Shown piece by piece: positions 1 to 8,020 of a DNA stretch of 64,000 nucleotides. Below the pieces are notes generated by a model that worked only from the letters and a program-made list of their open reading frames with translations, did no database searches and was not told the origin of the DNA. The stretch spans positions 806,001-870,000 of the forward strand of contig NC_031673.1 of assembly GCF_001640025.1 (NCBI RefSeq), given 5' to 3'. This DNA comes from Sugiyamaella lignohabitans (Eukaryota; Ascomycota; Dipodascomycetes; Dipodascales; Trichomonascaceae). A program made the translations under genes and the position numbers. Positions within the stretch are counted from its first letter, which is position 1, and every line of letters begins with the position of its first letter.

Positions 1-2
1 GG

Positions 3-422
3 GCCCCGAGAAGAGAGGACTTCCAAGTTCTAGCATCGGCCCTAGACAATCTAAACCACGAGTCACCCGTAGTTCAGAACCTGATTCAACTTTTAAATCA
101 GGACGTCGAGAGTATGAACTCGCTAGGACCGACTCAGGCTCAAGGAGTATCTCAACAGTACCTGGACTCGCTCGACCGAATCGCCACTAAAAAGCTGAAA
201 CCCACCGACGAATGCGCCATCTGTGCCACGAAATACCTCCAAGACCAGTACCCCCTCGTGGTCCGCCTCCCGTGCCACCCAAACCACCATTTCGACCTCG
301 AATGCATCGGCCCCTGGCTCAAACTCCACGCGACCTGTCCCCTGTGCCGCAAACAACTTCTCCAAAAGGAACCAGTAGTCATCGACGACAGCGAGGACGA
401 ACTTGACGACATGTACGGGTGA
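3..422 (+). CDS. RING-H2 finger protein, 5' end outside the window
   Basis: Probable RING-type E3 ubiquitin ligase. The frame is open from base 3 to the TGA at 420-422; the first ATG is at 114, but 37 in-frame codons precede it without a stop, so the gene very likely starts upstream of the window. The C-terminal part has the cross-brace ligands ECAIC, then LPCHPNHHFDLEC, then a Trp (GPWL) and CPLC. The stretch YPLVVRLPCH resembles, from memory, the RING of S. cerevisiae YBR062C, so an ortholog is possible but not certain. It ends with an acidic tail (DDSEDELDDMYG). It converges on the bZIP gene, and a foldback element fills the interval starting 19 bp after the stop. E2 partner and substrate cannot be inferred. 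Confidence 0.85.
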   Translation, partial: APRREDFQVLASALDNLNHESPVVQNLIQLLNQDVESMNSLGPTQAQGVSQQYLDSLDRIATKKLKPTDECAICATKYLQDQYPLVVRLPCHPNHHFDLECIGPWLKLHATCPLCRKQLLQKEPVVIDDSEDELDDMYG

Positions 423-440
423 ATGAGGGGGGTCCGGGTG

Positions 441-669
441 TGCCTCCGGCGGCTGGGGCTGCGCCCCAGACCCCACTGCTCCTCTCGCTTCGCTCGAGTC
501 GGGGCTTGGGGTGGCCAGCAGCGTGTTTGTAATTAGTATATATGTATTTGTAGTGGTAGAAACTAGACTCCTGCCAATAAATATCAGTTCACCGAACGCG
601 ACGGTCCTAGCAACCTCCCGCGAAGCGGGAGCCACGGGGTCTGGGGCGCAGCCCCAGCCGCCGGAGGCA
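441..669. repeat. Foldback element, F-A arm and R-B arm, wide spacing
   Basis: F-A arm 441-501 and R arm 615-669. The inner hairpin of the right arm is CTCCCGCGAAGCGGGAG, a paired T-to-C/A-to-G change relative to the usual CTCCTGCGAAGCAGGAG. The flanks (GGGGTCCGGGTG left, CACCCCGACCCC right) extend the inverted repeat with one mismatch. It lies between the convergent RING and bZIP stop codons, 19 and 13 bp away. Confidence 0.9.
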
Positions 670-681
670 CACCCCGACCCC

Positions 682-2730
682 CTACAGTGGCCACACGGTC
701 CGATAGTTCACCTGTGGAAGCCCCTGTTGTTGGGCATGGGCCTGGGCTTGGGCTTGAGCATGGGCTTGCGCGAGCGCTACGTCGCCGGGCACGTTTTGGA
801 TGCCGGTGTTGAGTCCGGTGGGGAGGAGTCCGAGGTTGGGTGGTGGTTGGGTGGTTCCTTGGGCTCCGTTGGCGGCTGATGCTGCTGCGGTGGTGCGGAA
901 ATCGCCCATGTTGGGGTCCATGACTCGCTCGTTCATGAGCATGTTCAGCAGGTTGGGTGGTAGAGGGACTCCACAGTCGCGGTGAGCGAGAAGCACCGTT
1001 TTCAGGCCATTGACTTGGTCGGCCATCATCGCTAGTTGACTCGCTAGTTTTTCGTTTTCGGTTCCTAGATACTCAACTTTATTCTGGAGATCCGACAGCC
1101 ATTGCTTCTTTCGTTGTCGACATTTCAGGGCTGCGACTCGGTTTCGTTCTAAGAAACTCTTTCGTTTCTCGTCTACACTTTGCTTCGACTTTTTGTTGTT
1201 GCTGCTGCCGTTAGAGTTGTTACTGGTATCGTTTTGATCATCGTCGTTATCGTCATCTTGATCGGAATCGAGGTTGTCATCTGACTGTTCGTTTTTTATA
1301 CCAGTATCACGAGCAGTGGTAGACGTGTTTTTGGATTTGGTTTTAGCAGCTTTGGTATCTCTTTCTTTGGCGTTATCTTTTGGATCAGGTTTACGACTCC
1401 GTTTAACGCCTTTTTTCTCGTTGTTGTTGCTGGTTTTGGCGGCGCCAGCGCTGCCACTTTTACCCCCAGAACTGCCGTCACGGGCATTACTACTATCAGC
1501 ACCGCCTTTTCCACGACTGTTGGCATTGCCATGACCTCCTGGTGGCCCTCCTGGACCGCCATTAGTTTGACTGAGCATAAACAGTCCGTTGGCTGCTGCA
1601 TTTGCCTGGTCCTGATGAAGTCCAGTCGGTCCAGTTGCGGCTCCAGCAACGTTTGCTGGAATGCCTCGTTGAGGATATGTCTGGCCGTGGTTTTGATTGG
1701 CAACATTTTGACCGTGAAGATGAGCTTGATGTCCTTGTTGTTGTTGTTGTTGCTGTTGTTGCTGTTGTTGTGTTTGAGCAGGACTTTGACCTTGACTGAC
1801 TGGTGCTCCATTTGGCAACAGGTGTCCTGCTAGTAATCCGCCATCCGGTTGTGGTCCAGTAAGACCAAGAATAGCCGCAGTAGTTGGTCCTGGAGTAGTG
1901 GGAAACATAGATCCACTACCACCAGGCGTCAGACCCGTACGAATCATAGACGTCAGTGTAGGAACAGCTCCTAATCGCAAACCTCCAGTCACAGAAACTG
2001 ATCCACCAGGAGTAGTTCCTTCTGTAGATTGAGGGGCTTGTAGCATTGCAGGTGATAATGGCCCGGATTTTAAACTGTTGGCCCATGCACTGCTACCTGG
2101 AGATCCAGGGTTCGACAGCAGTGCAGACGGAGATGCCAGAGCTGTTACGGGTGGTAAAATATGTCTTCTTCCGCCAGGAGTAGCAACAATTTGTTGACCA
2201 GTACCTGTAGTTCCAATAATAGAAGGAGCAAGAGGTCCCAATCCGCCGTTAGCACCTCCATTAGCACCTCCAGCAGCCCCGCTAATACCGCTAATACCGC
2301 CAATTCCGGCTCCAATTCCGATACCGGCACCACCAGCACCACCAGCACCAACTACCACACCTGCAGTACCCGAAATGTTTGCAGGACTAACAGATTTCGA
2401 TCCTGTGCTCGTGGCATTACTGGCAAACGACTGTTCAAACGGATTAGGTTCTAAATCAAACGTGGTTCTAGGAGCCAAAGGTCCTGACAGAGCAGGTGAC
2501 CCGGAAGTCGATTTAATTATTCCAGCACCTGCACCGCTGCCATTGGCAAGACCAATCTGCTCATTCTGAACTCCACCCCCTTTTGTTTCCCCAATTGATC
2601 CTTTACCACCAGTTCCACCAGTTCCATCAGCTCCACCAGCTCCTCCAGCTCCTACACTAACTCCCGACCCAGACTGGATCTCATTCTGTGCGGCGCTTCC
2701 TTGCGCCCCATTATCCACGGCTGTACTCAT
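682..2730 (-). CDS. Atf1/CREB-type bZIP transcription factor
   Basis: Nuclear sequence-specific transcription factor of the fungal Atf1/Sko1 (ATF/CREB) type, which in relatives acts downstream of stress MAP kinases. The 682-residue protein carries its bZIP near residues 515-580: basic region FLERNRVAALKCRQRKKQWL followed by a leucine-zipper heptad run (LQNKVEYLGTENEKLASQLAMM). This wording is closer to S. pombe Atf1 than to Sko1. The N-terminal three quarters is low-complexity: Gly/Ala/Thr-rich tracts, a glutamine run around residues 315-330, and acidic DDNDDD stretches beside Lys-rich clusters before the basic region. The ATG at 2730 is the first in frame. CRE-like sites lie 340-610 bp upstream. 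I cannot identify an N-terminal Atf1 homology box with certainty. Confidence 0.88.
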   Translation of the reverse strand: MSTAVDNGAQGSAAQNEIQSGSGVSVGAGGAGGADGTGGTGGKGSIGETKGGGVQNEQIGLANGSGAGAGIIKSTSGSPALSGPLAPRTTFDLEPNPFEQSFASNATSTGSKSVSPANISGTAGVVVGAGGAGGAGIGIGAGIGGISGISGAAGGANGGANGGLGPLAPSIIGTTGTGQQIVATPGGRRHILPPVTALASPSALLSNPGSPGSSAWANSLKSGPLSPAMLQAPQSTEGTTPGGSVSVTGGLRLGAVPTLTSMIRTGLTPGGSGSMFPTTPGPTTAAILGLTGPQPDGGLLAGHLLPNGAPVSQGQSPAQTQQQQQQQQQQQQGHQAHLHGQNVANQNHGQTYPQRGIPANVAGAATGPTGLHQDQANAAANGLFMLSQTNGGPGGPPGGHGNANSRGKGGADSSNARDGSSGGKSGSAGAAKTSNNNEKKGVKRSRKPDPKDNAKERDTKAAKTKSKNTSTTARDTGIKNEQSDDNLDSDQDDDNDDDQNDTSNNSNGSSNNKKSKQSVDEKRKSFLERNRVAALKCRQRKKQWLSDLQNKVEYLGTENEKLASQLAMMADQVNGLKTVLLAHRDCGVPLPPNLLNMLMNERVMDPNMGDFRTTAAASAANGAQGTTQPPPNLGLLPTGLNTGIQNVPGDVALAQAHAQAQAQAHAQQQGLPQVNYRTVWPL

Positions 2731-3071
2731 TATAACAATAACCCCCTCTCACTCTCACTAAAATTAGTTCGCTGCAGCAAGCAACCCAAACCGCTCGATC
2801 GCAAAACTAAAATAAAAATCTGGCTGCTTGTACGCCCAAAAATAACCAAAATCGCTACCGCAGAGCCCGGCTGTGGTTTGACCGAAAATCAATGGTCCCA
2901 AATAACCAAAAATCCCACTTCACACAACCAAATTTCTTGAACAAATGATTCCCTGTCAATAAACAAAACCGACTCGTGGCTCTTGATATGGTTAGTCATA
3001 ATTCTCATTAGTGTGGCCCGCCATTCCCCGTATCAGTCAACTCCCCAGCTCGTGGCTACCTTGGTTCATCA

Positions 3072-3338
3072 TGACGTCGTCGCTAACTCGATGACATCAC
3101 TTTGCTCAAGGTTCACCAAATCTCGACTCGTGGGGCCTCACTCGACCTCGTCTGTTGCCTCGCACCATCCGCTGCCATCGCGCACTCGTCCAAATCCACT
3201 CACCTCAAATATCAAGTCCTCTCGCCAGCTCGTCTCGTGTATCTCGGCTTTTTGTAGGTGTAAACTTCAATAGCAATCAATAATCGCGTGTTTAATGAGA
3301 AAGAAAAATTCCCCCCTCACTAAATTGCGATGACGCCA
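3072..3338. promoter_or_regulatory. CRE-like sites upstream of the bZIP gene
   Basis: TGACGTCG at 3072-3079, TGACATCA at 3092-3099 and TGACGCCA at 3331-3338 resemble the ATF/CREB site TGACGTCA. They lie 340-610 bp upstream of the start of an ATF/CREB-type factor, so autoregulation is possible. This is inference from motif and position only. Confidence 0.35.
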
Positions 3339-3392
3339 TGCCCTAACCCTCCGCCGCACAGCCGCGCCGGTGGACCCTGACGGGAGGTGGTC

Positions 3393-3453
3393 TGCCTCCG
3401 GCGGCTGGGGCTCCGCCCCAGACCCCGCGGCTCCTCTCGCTTCGCTCGAGTCG
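3393..3453 (+). repeat. Foldback element, solo F-A arm
   Basis: TGCCTCCGGCGG end, GGGGCTCCGCCCC hairpin, then the A hairpin ending GAGTCG. It is preceded by GTGGACCCTG, a 10-mer that recurs elsewhere in the window. Confidence 0.9.
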
Positions 3454-3982
3454 GGCGTCGGGCGGTGGGCAGTGCTGGGGTGGAGCAGTTCGGAGTTTGG
3501 AGGGGTTGGCGAGCGGTTTGAGAGGTGGTTTGGGGGGCTTCGAGATGGGACTGGAGGGCTGCTGGTGGTGGTATTAACTCGAAAGTTGTATATTATTTCG
3601 GTGTGAGAGTTTCACTGGAGTTTAATTGAGTCCTGACTGGTCGTTAATCTTGTTTCCAGTGGTAGGACCCTGGCCGTTATCGGAGGTTAGTAAAGCTTCA
3701 AAACGCAGGGTCTGCATCTTCTCATATGCGGCAGAACTGGTGCTATAGAATATGGTCGTAAATAAAAAATATTAATTATTATTATTAATAATATTATATT
3801 AATGGATAAAACTGTCAGGGTCCTTTGAATTTTCTACAGTTAGCAGCTGTGGGTCACCTGTACACCCTCTGAGCCGGACATCTCATTCCGCGACTGGAAT
3901 AACCACTTTCTCTCCGGTGGACCCTGCCGATCCCCGCCGCGACCCTGTCGAGCCCTGCCTCATCCCACAACCAGAAAAACCA

Positions 3983-3999
3983 CCCCCCCCCCCCCCCCC
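3983..3999. repeat. Poly-C run (17)
   Basis: Uninterrupted run of 17 C, about 30 bp before the foldback arm at 4032. Confidence 0.95.
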
Positions 4000-4031
4000 T
4001 TGCCATCCCACACCCCCACGATCCTAGCAAT

Positions 4032-4086
4032 CTCCTGCGAAGCAGGAGCCACGGGGTCTGGGGCGGAGCCCCAGCCGCCGGAGGCA
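4032..4086 (-). repeat. Foldback element, solo R-B arm
   Basis: CTCCTGCGAAGCAGGAG hairpin, GGGGCGGAGCCCC hairpin, then the CCGCCGGAGGCA end. Confidence 0.92.
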
Positions 4087-4742
4087 CACCCCTCTGCCCC
4101 CCTGGCCCTCCGACTGAGATTGTTCCGGAGAGTTCATGACCCGAACACAGAGCGGACCGCAACCGGCGAGTGGCCGGTGTGAAATGAGTCGGCCGAAGTG
4201 CGGGTGTGGTATAATAGCGTGACTGATTTAGTGGGAAGCGTGTTTGTGCGCGGTTTCGGCATCATCGACTGGGAGGAGACCGGCCGGATAATTTTCGCGG
4301 CGCTAGAGACTGTGTGGATAGTCTCCGTCAGACCGAGGCAAGCGAGATGCCGAGAACGCTTTCTGTAAGGGCAATCACATGTGAGGTGGTTGGTGGAGAT
4401 CGTGGGTGTGCCAGCCGTGTGGAGAAACACAGTTTAAACGTGCATGGCCCCTACTCCCAGGCCCATCACCAGCCGAGCTCGCTCCGGTCGGTCCAAATAA
4501 ATGAGTCAATCGGATAATTTTTCCATCGGATTCCGTTGGCTTCTCTCTTCCTCAGCCCACCCGTTTCGCGATCCTGAAACGTGGGTCCCCCGTAGCCACC
4601 CCAGCAGCATCCACTACCGGCTGAACCTTCCGGCCCATTCTTCCTTATCGGCGGGTCGGAGCACGATTATCGTGCGCCCCAGTATCACCTCATCGCAGCA
4701 GCTGGGCTTGGAATACGGGCCAAGGGAGAGGGGATCGGGGGT

Positions 4743-4892
4743 CTGCCTCCGGCGGCTGGGGCTCTGCCCCAGACCCCGTGGCTCCTGCTTCGCAGGAGGT
4801 GGCCGGGATCGTGGCAGGGTGGGGTGCCCCCAAACCTCTCCTGCGAAGCAGGAGCTACGGGGTCTGGGGCAGCGCCCCAGCCGCCGGAGGCA
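4743..4892. repeat. Foldback element, F-B and R-B arms
   Basis: Both arms carry the B hairpin (F 4743-4798, R 4838-4892), so the pair forms a long, nearly symmetric inverted repeat, unlike the usual A/B element. It is upstream of ICL1. Confidence 0.92.
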
Positions 4893-5096
4893 CACAGGCC
4901 ACCCCCAAGGCCCGGGGCCTGGGCGCCTGCCGTGTTGGGTTCCCCGCTTTGAACGTGCAGGAAACGTGCAGATGGCAGCCCTTGCCCATACGGCCGAGCT
5001 CGGCTTTCCCCAGGTTTTCATTTTAAGCTGCCTCGGGAGTGCATATCGAACCGATTGGGTTGGTCGAGTCTTGGTAAGGGCCCGGTGGTGAAGAAG

Positions 5097-5106
5097 TATA
5101 TAAAGG
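5097..5106 (+). promoter_or_regulatory. TATA box of ICL1
   Basis: TATATAAAGG, about 280 bp upstream of the ICL1 ATG. It is the only strong TATA match in this promoter. The distance implies a long 5' leader or a leader intron that I could not resolve. Confidence 0.5.
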
Positions 5107-5384
5107 CCTAGTTTCCCGCTTCGGTTGTATGGAGATATATTTATAACTCGTTACCCTTTGATCCAGACTCTTCTGATAATCATCAAAAGGAATAAAGAAC
5201 GTCATCATTTGACTGATTTCTCATTAACATATTTGTACGCTCTGCTCGCTAGTTGCTAAATCGCTTGGATTTTCAGGTGTTTCTTTGTTAAGGTCACTTC
5301 ACAGCTCGCTATTTGAAAAGTAGCTGATCTGGTCATTGCTCGATCTTTCACATTCTTAAATTATAACAGATCACATCACACAAC

Positions 5385-7019
5385 ATGTCTGTCAACATTA
5401 AAGCCGAAGAACAGGCTTTTCAAGATGAGGTCGCCCAGCTGAATGCCTGGTGGAAAGAGCCCCGTTGGGCCCAGACTAAACGTGTCTATCCTGCTGAGGA
5501 GATTGCCAGAAAGAGAGGAACTCTTCTTCCTAAATATTCTTCGTCGACTCAGGCTGACAAACTCTACAAACTGCTACAAGAGCACGACAAGAACAAGACT
5601 GCCTCTTTCACCTATGGTGCATTAGACCCTGTTCAAGTCACTCAGATGGCCAAGTTTCTCGATACTATTTATGTTTCAGGATGGCAATCGTCGTCCACTG
5701 CTTCTACATCTAATGAACCTTCTCCTGATTTGGCTGACTACCCTATGGACACCGTTCCTAATAAGGTGGAACATTTATGGTTTGCCCAGCAATTCCACGA
5801 CCGAAAACAACGTGAGGACCGTCTCTCTGTCCCTCTTTCTCAACGTGAAAAGCTGCCTTATGTCGACTACTTGAGACCTATTATTGCCGATGCCGATACT
5901 GGACATGGTGGTTTGACTGCTATTGTCAAACTGACTAAGATGTTTATTGAACGCGGTGCTGCTGGTATTCACATTGAAGACCAGGCTCCCGGTACTAAAA
6001 AGTGTGGTCACATGGCTGGTAAGGTGCTTGTGCCTATTCAAGAGCATATCAACAGACTGATTGCCATTCGTGCCAGTGCTGATATCTTTGGTTCTAACCT
6101 GCTTGCTATTGCCCGTACCGATTCTGAGGCTGCTACTCTCCTTACTTCGACTATTGACTACAGAGACCATTACTTTATTGTTGGCAGTACGAACCCCAAT
6201 ATCCCACCTCTTGTTGATGTCATGGTTGAAGCCGAGCAGCGTGGAGTCGTTGGTGCCGAGTTACAAAAGGTCGAAGATAACTGGATTGCCCAGGCTAAAT
6301 TGAAGCTTTTCCATGAGGCCGTTGTTGACGAGATCAATGCCGGTTCTTACTCTAACAAGAAGGAGCTCACTGATAAGTTCCTTTCTGCTGTTGGTCCTTT
6401 GACGAATCAATCCAACAACCAAGCCCGTCAATTGGCAAAGAAGCTGCTTGGCAAGGATGTTTATTTCGACTGGGAGAAGCCCCGTGTCAGAGAAGGATAC
6501 TACCGCTACAGAGGTGGTACTCAATGTGCCGTCAACAGAGCCCGTGCCTATGCACCATACTGCGATCTAATCTGGATGGAGTCGAAGCTGCCCGATTACG
6601 CACAAGCCAAGGAGTTTGCCGACGGAGTCAAGGCTGCCTACCCCAACAAGTGGCTCGCATACAACCTTTCACCTTCATTCAACTGGACTACTGCTATGTC
6701 GCCTAGCGACCAACGAACCTACATCGACCGTCTTGCCAAGCTTGGCTATGTCTGGCAATTCATCACCCTCGCCGGTCTTCACACTAATGCCCTTATCTCG
6801 CACAACTTTGCCAAGAGATATAGCGAAATCGGCATGCAAGCCTACGGCGGTGACATCCAGCAGCCCGAGCTCGACTCCGGCGTGGACGTCGTCAAGCACC
6901 AGAAGTGGTCGGGCGCCGAGTACGTGGACAATATCCTGAAAATGATCACCGGCGGTGTCACGTCGACCGCTGCCATGGGTGCTGGTGTCACTGAAGACCA
7001 ATTCAAATCAAAAGCTTAA
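5385..7019 (+). CDS. ICL1: Isocitrate lyase
   Basis: Cleaves isocitrate to glyoxylate and succinate, the first committed step of the glyoxylate cycle, needed for growth on acetate, ethanol and fatty acids. The 544-residue protein has the usual fungal length. It shows the active-site loop KKCGHMAGK near residue 205, the upstream ADADTGHGG metal/substrate segment, [14 protein letters not shown] and [11 protein letters not shown]. The ATG at 5385 follows an A-rich leader and matches the conserved N-terminus. The C-terminal tripeptide is SKA, not a canonical SKL-type PTS1, so peroxisomal targeting is unclear. Repression by glucose is typical of the family; the promoter has a good TATA box but no clear carbon-source response element that I could confirm. 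Confidence 0.97.
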   Translation: MSVNIKAEEQAFQDEVAQLNAWWKEPRWAQTKRVYPAEEIARKRGTLLPKYSSSTQADKLYKLLQEHDKNKTASFTYGALDPVQVTQMAKFLDTIYVSGWQSSSTASTSNEPSPDLADYPMDTVPNKVEHLWFAQQFHDRKQREDRLSVPLSQREKLPYVDYLRPIIADADTGHGGLTAIVKLTKMFIERGAAGIHIEDQAPGTKKCGHMAGKVLVPIQEHINRLIAIRASADIFGSNLLAIARTDSEAATLLTSTIDYRDHYFIVGSTNPNIPPLVDVMVEAEQRGVVGAELQKVEDNWIAQAKLKLFHEAVVDEINAGSYSNKKELTDKFLSAVGPLTNQSNNQARQLAKKLLGKDVYFDWEKPRVREGYYRYRGGTQCAVNRARAYAPYCDLIWMESKLPDYAQAKEFADGVKAAYPNKWLAYNLSPSFNWTTAMSPSDQRTYIDRLAKLGYVWQFITLAGLHTNALISHNFAKRYSEIGMQAYGGDIQQPELDSGVDVVKHQKWSGAEYVDNILKMITGGVTSTAAMGAGVTEDQFKSKA

Positions 7020-7060
7020 TTAGTTTCTCTTTATACTTTCTCAATAATATCTATGTTTTC

Positions 7061-8020
7061 TTACTTTCGGTGGGGGGTGTGCCTCCGGCGGCCGGGCTCC
7101 GCCCGGACCTGGTTGTGCTCGCTTCGCGAGCGGTCTGGGGTCCCCAGTCTCGACTCGAGCGGAGCGAGAGGAGCAGTGGGGTCTGGGGCGCAGCCCCAGC
7201 CGCCGGAGGCTGGTGGGGAGCAGCAGTCCGAGTCCCGGATCTCGGAGAGGAAGATGGCCAGATGTTCGAGGTCGGTGCGGTTGAAGAGGACAGCGGTGGA
7301 GTGGGTTCTGTACTGGTTGGGGATCAAGTGGATTGGGAGGAGTAGGTCGGTTTGTGATTGGAAGGAGAGGTCGGGATTCCAGTCGGCGTGGTCTTTTGTG
7401 AGGTTGATAATGACCCCTTCCTGGGATGGAGGGAGAAGTTGGTCTGTTTGGGTTTGGGAGGAGGAAGGAGTATCTTTCCACCGTTGCATTTGGTATCTTG
7501 TGTACAGTCTGAGGGTGACTGATGTGAGGGGTTCGTGGTCAATGTAGTCTAGCTTCAGCAGCAGAACGTATTCAACCTGCTGAGCATTAGTGCTTCCACT
7601 GAGCCAACCTCTTATGCGTTTCTCAGTGGTTGCCATGGTCTGGGTTGCGGCAATCTCAGCCACTAACTGGGGAACAACTTGGCTTCGAGAGTTATGCGTT
7701 TCGAAAGCTACTCCAATATTTACTTGCATTGGTCTCATTCCTTTTAGCAGGACTGTTTTTCCTGAGAAGTTGATTCGTTCCCACTGTGGAATGAAGAATC
7801 GGTCACATAGAATTTTTAGTCTTTGTTCTAGCTGTAGTTTTGCCATGTACAGTAAGTTGGATTGGGGACGATAGAGTATGGAAGCTTTGTGTAGAATCGT
7901 AAGAGAATTCGATTCTAAGAGGTCACTGGTAGATTCAGTAGCCAATTCATCTTCATTTGACTTCAGTATCTCCAAGCTCTTTTCTGAGTGAGATAAGTGC
8001 TTGTTTTCGCTCCTGATCAT
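7061..8020 (-). CDS. Hypothetical protein with a C-terminus encoded by a foldback element
   Basis: I do not recognise this 319-residue protein. Residues 1-265 look like genuine coding sequence (mixed composition, motifs such as KLQLEQRLKILCDRFFIPQWE), with no obvious signal peptide, membrane segment or known domain. From about residue 268 to the stop the frame runs through the foldback element at 7080-7211, giving an ASGGWGCAPDP-type tail unrelated to the rest. Either the tail is a true fusion, or a frameshift or insertion removed the original end. The ATG at 8020 is the first in frame. It converges on ICL1, with only 41 bp between stop codons. Confidence 0.65.
   Translation of the reverse strand: MIRSENKHLSHSEKSLEILKSNEDELATESTSDLLESNSLTILHKASILYRPQSNLLYMAKLQLEQRLKILCDRFFIPQWERINFSGKTVLLKGMRPMQVNIGVAFETHNSRSQVVPQLVAEIAATQTMATTEKRIRGWLSGSTNAQQVEYVLLLKLDYIDHEPLTSVTLRLYTRYQMQRWKDTPSSSQTQTDQLLPPSQEGVIINLTKDHADWNPDLSFQSQTDLLLPIHLIPNQYRTHSTAVLFNRTDLEHLAIFLSEIRDSDCCSPPASGGWGCAPDPTAPLAPLESRLGTPDRSRSEHNQVRAEPGRRRHTPHRK
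7080..7211. repeat. Foldback element, F-C arm and R-A arm, inside a coding 3' end
   Basis: F-C arm 7080-7131 has the variant stems CGGGCTCCGCCCG and GCTCGCTTCGCGAGC; R-A arm 7151-7211. It lies between ICL1 and the convergent orphan gene and is read as that gene's C-terminus. Confidence 0.88.

Larger units (their letters stand above)
2731..5384. promoter_or_regulatory. Divergent intergenic region between the bZIP gene and ICL1
   Basis: 2.65 kb without a credible gene. The bZIP side is AT-rich and holds CRE-like sites. The middle holds three foldback-element loci (3393, 4032, 4743) and a 17-base C run (3983-3999). The ICL1 side has a TATA box and a roughly 280-bp leader. The motif CGGATAATTTT occurs twice (4285 and 4511). 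ORFs of up to about 200 codons here run through the elements and have no protein features. Confidence 0.7.

Noticed and set aside
2983..3273. 96-codon ORF in the bZIP promoter
   Set aside because: Ser/His/Pro-rich chance frame overlapping the CRE-like sites; no family.
4501..5091. 196-codon ORF upstream of ICL1
   Set aside because: It runs through the element at 4743-4892; both strands are open there and no protein family is visible.
7053..7547. Plus-strand ORF opposite the orphan gene
   Set aside because: It consists of element translation followed by the antisense of the minus-strand gene.
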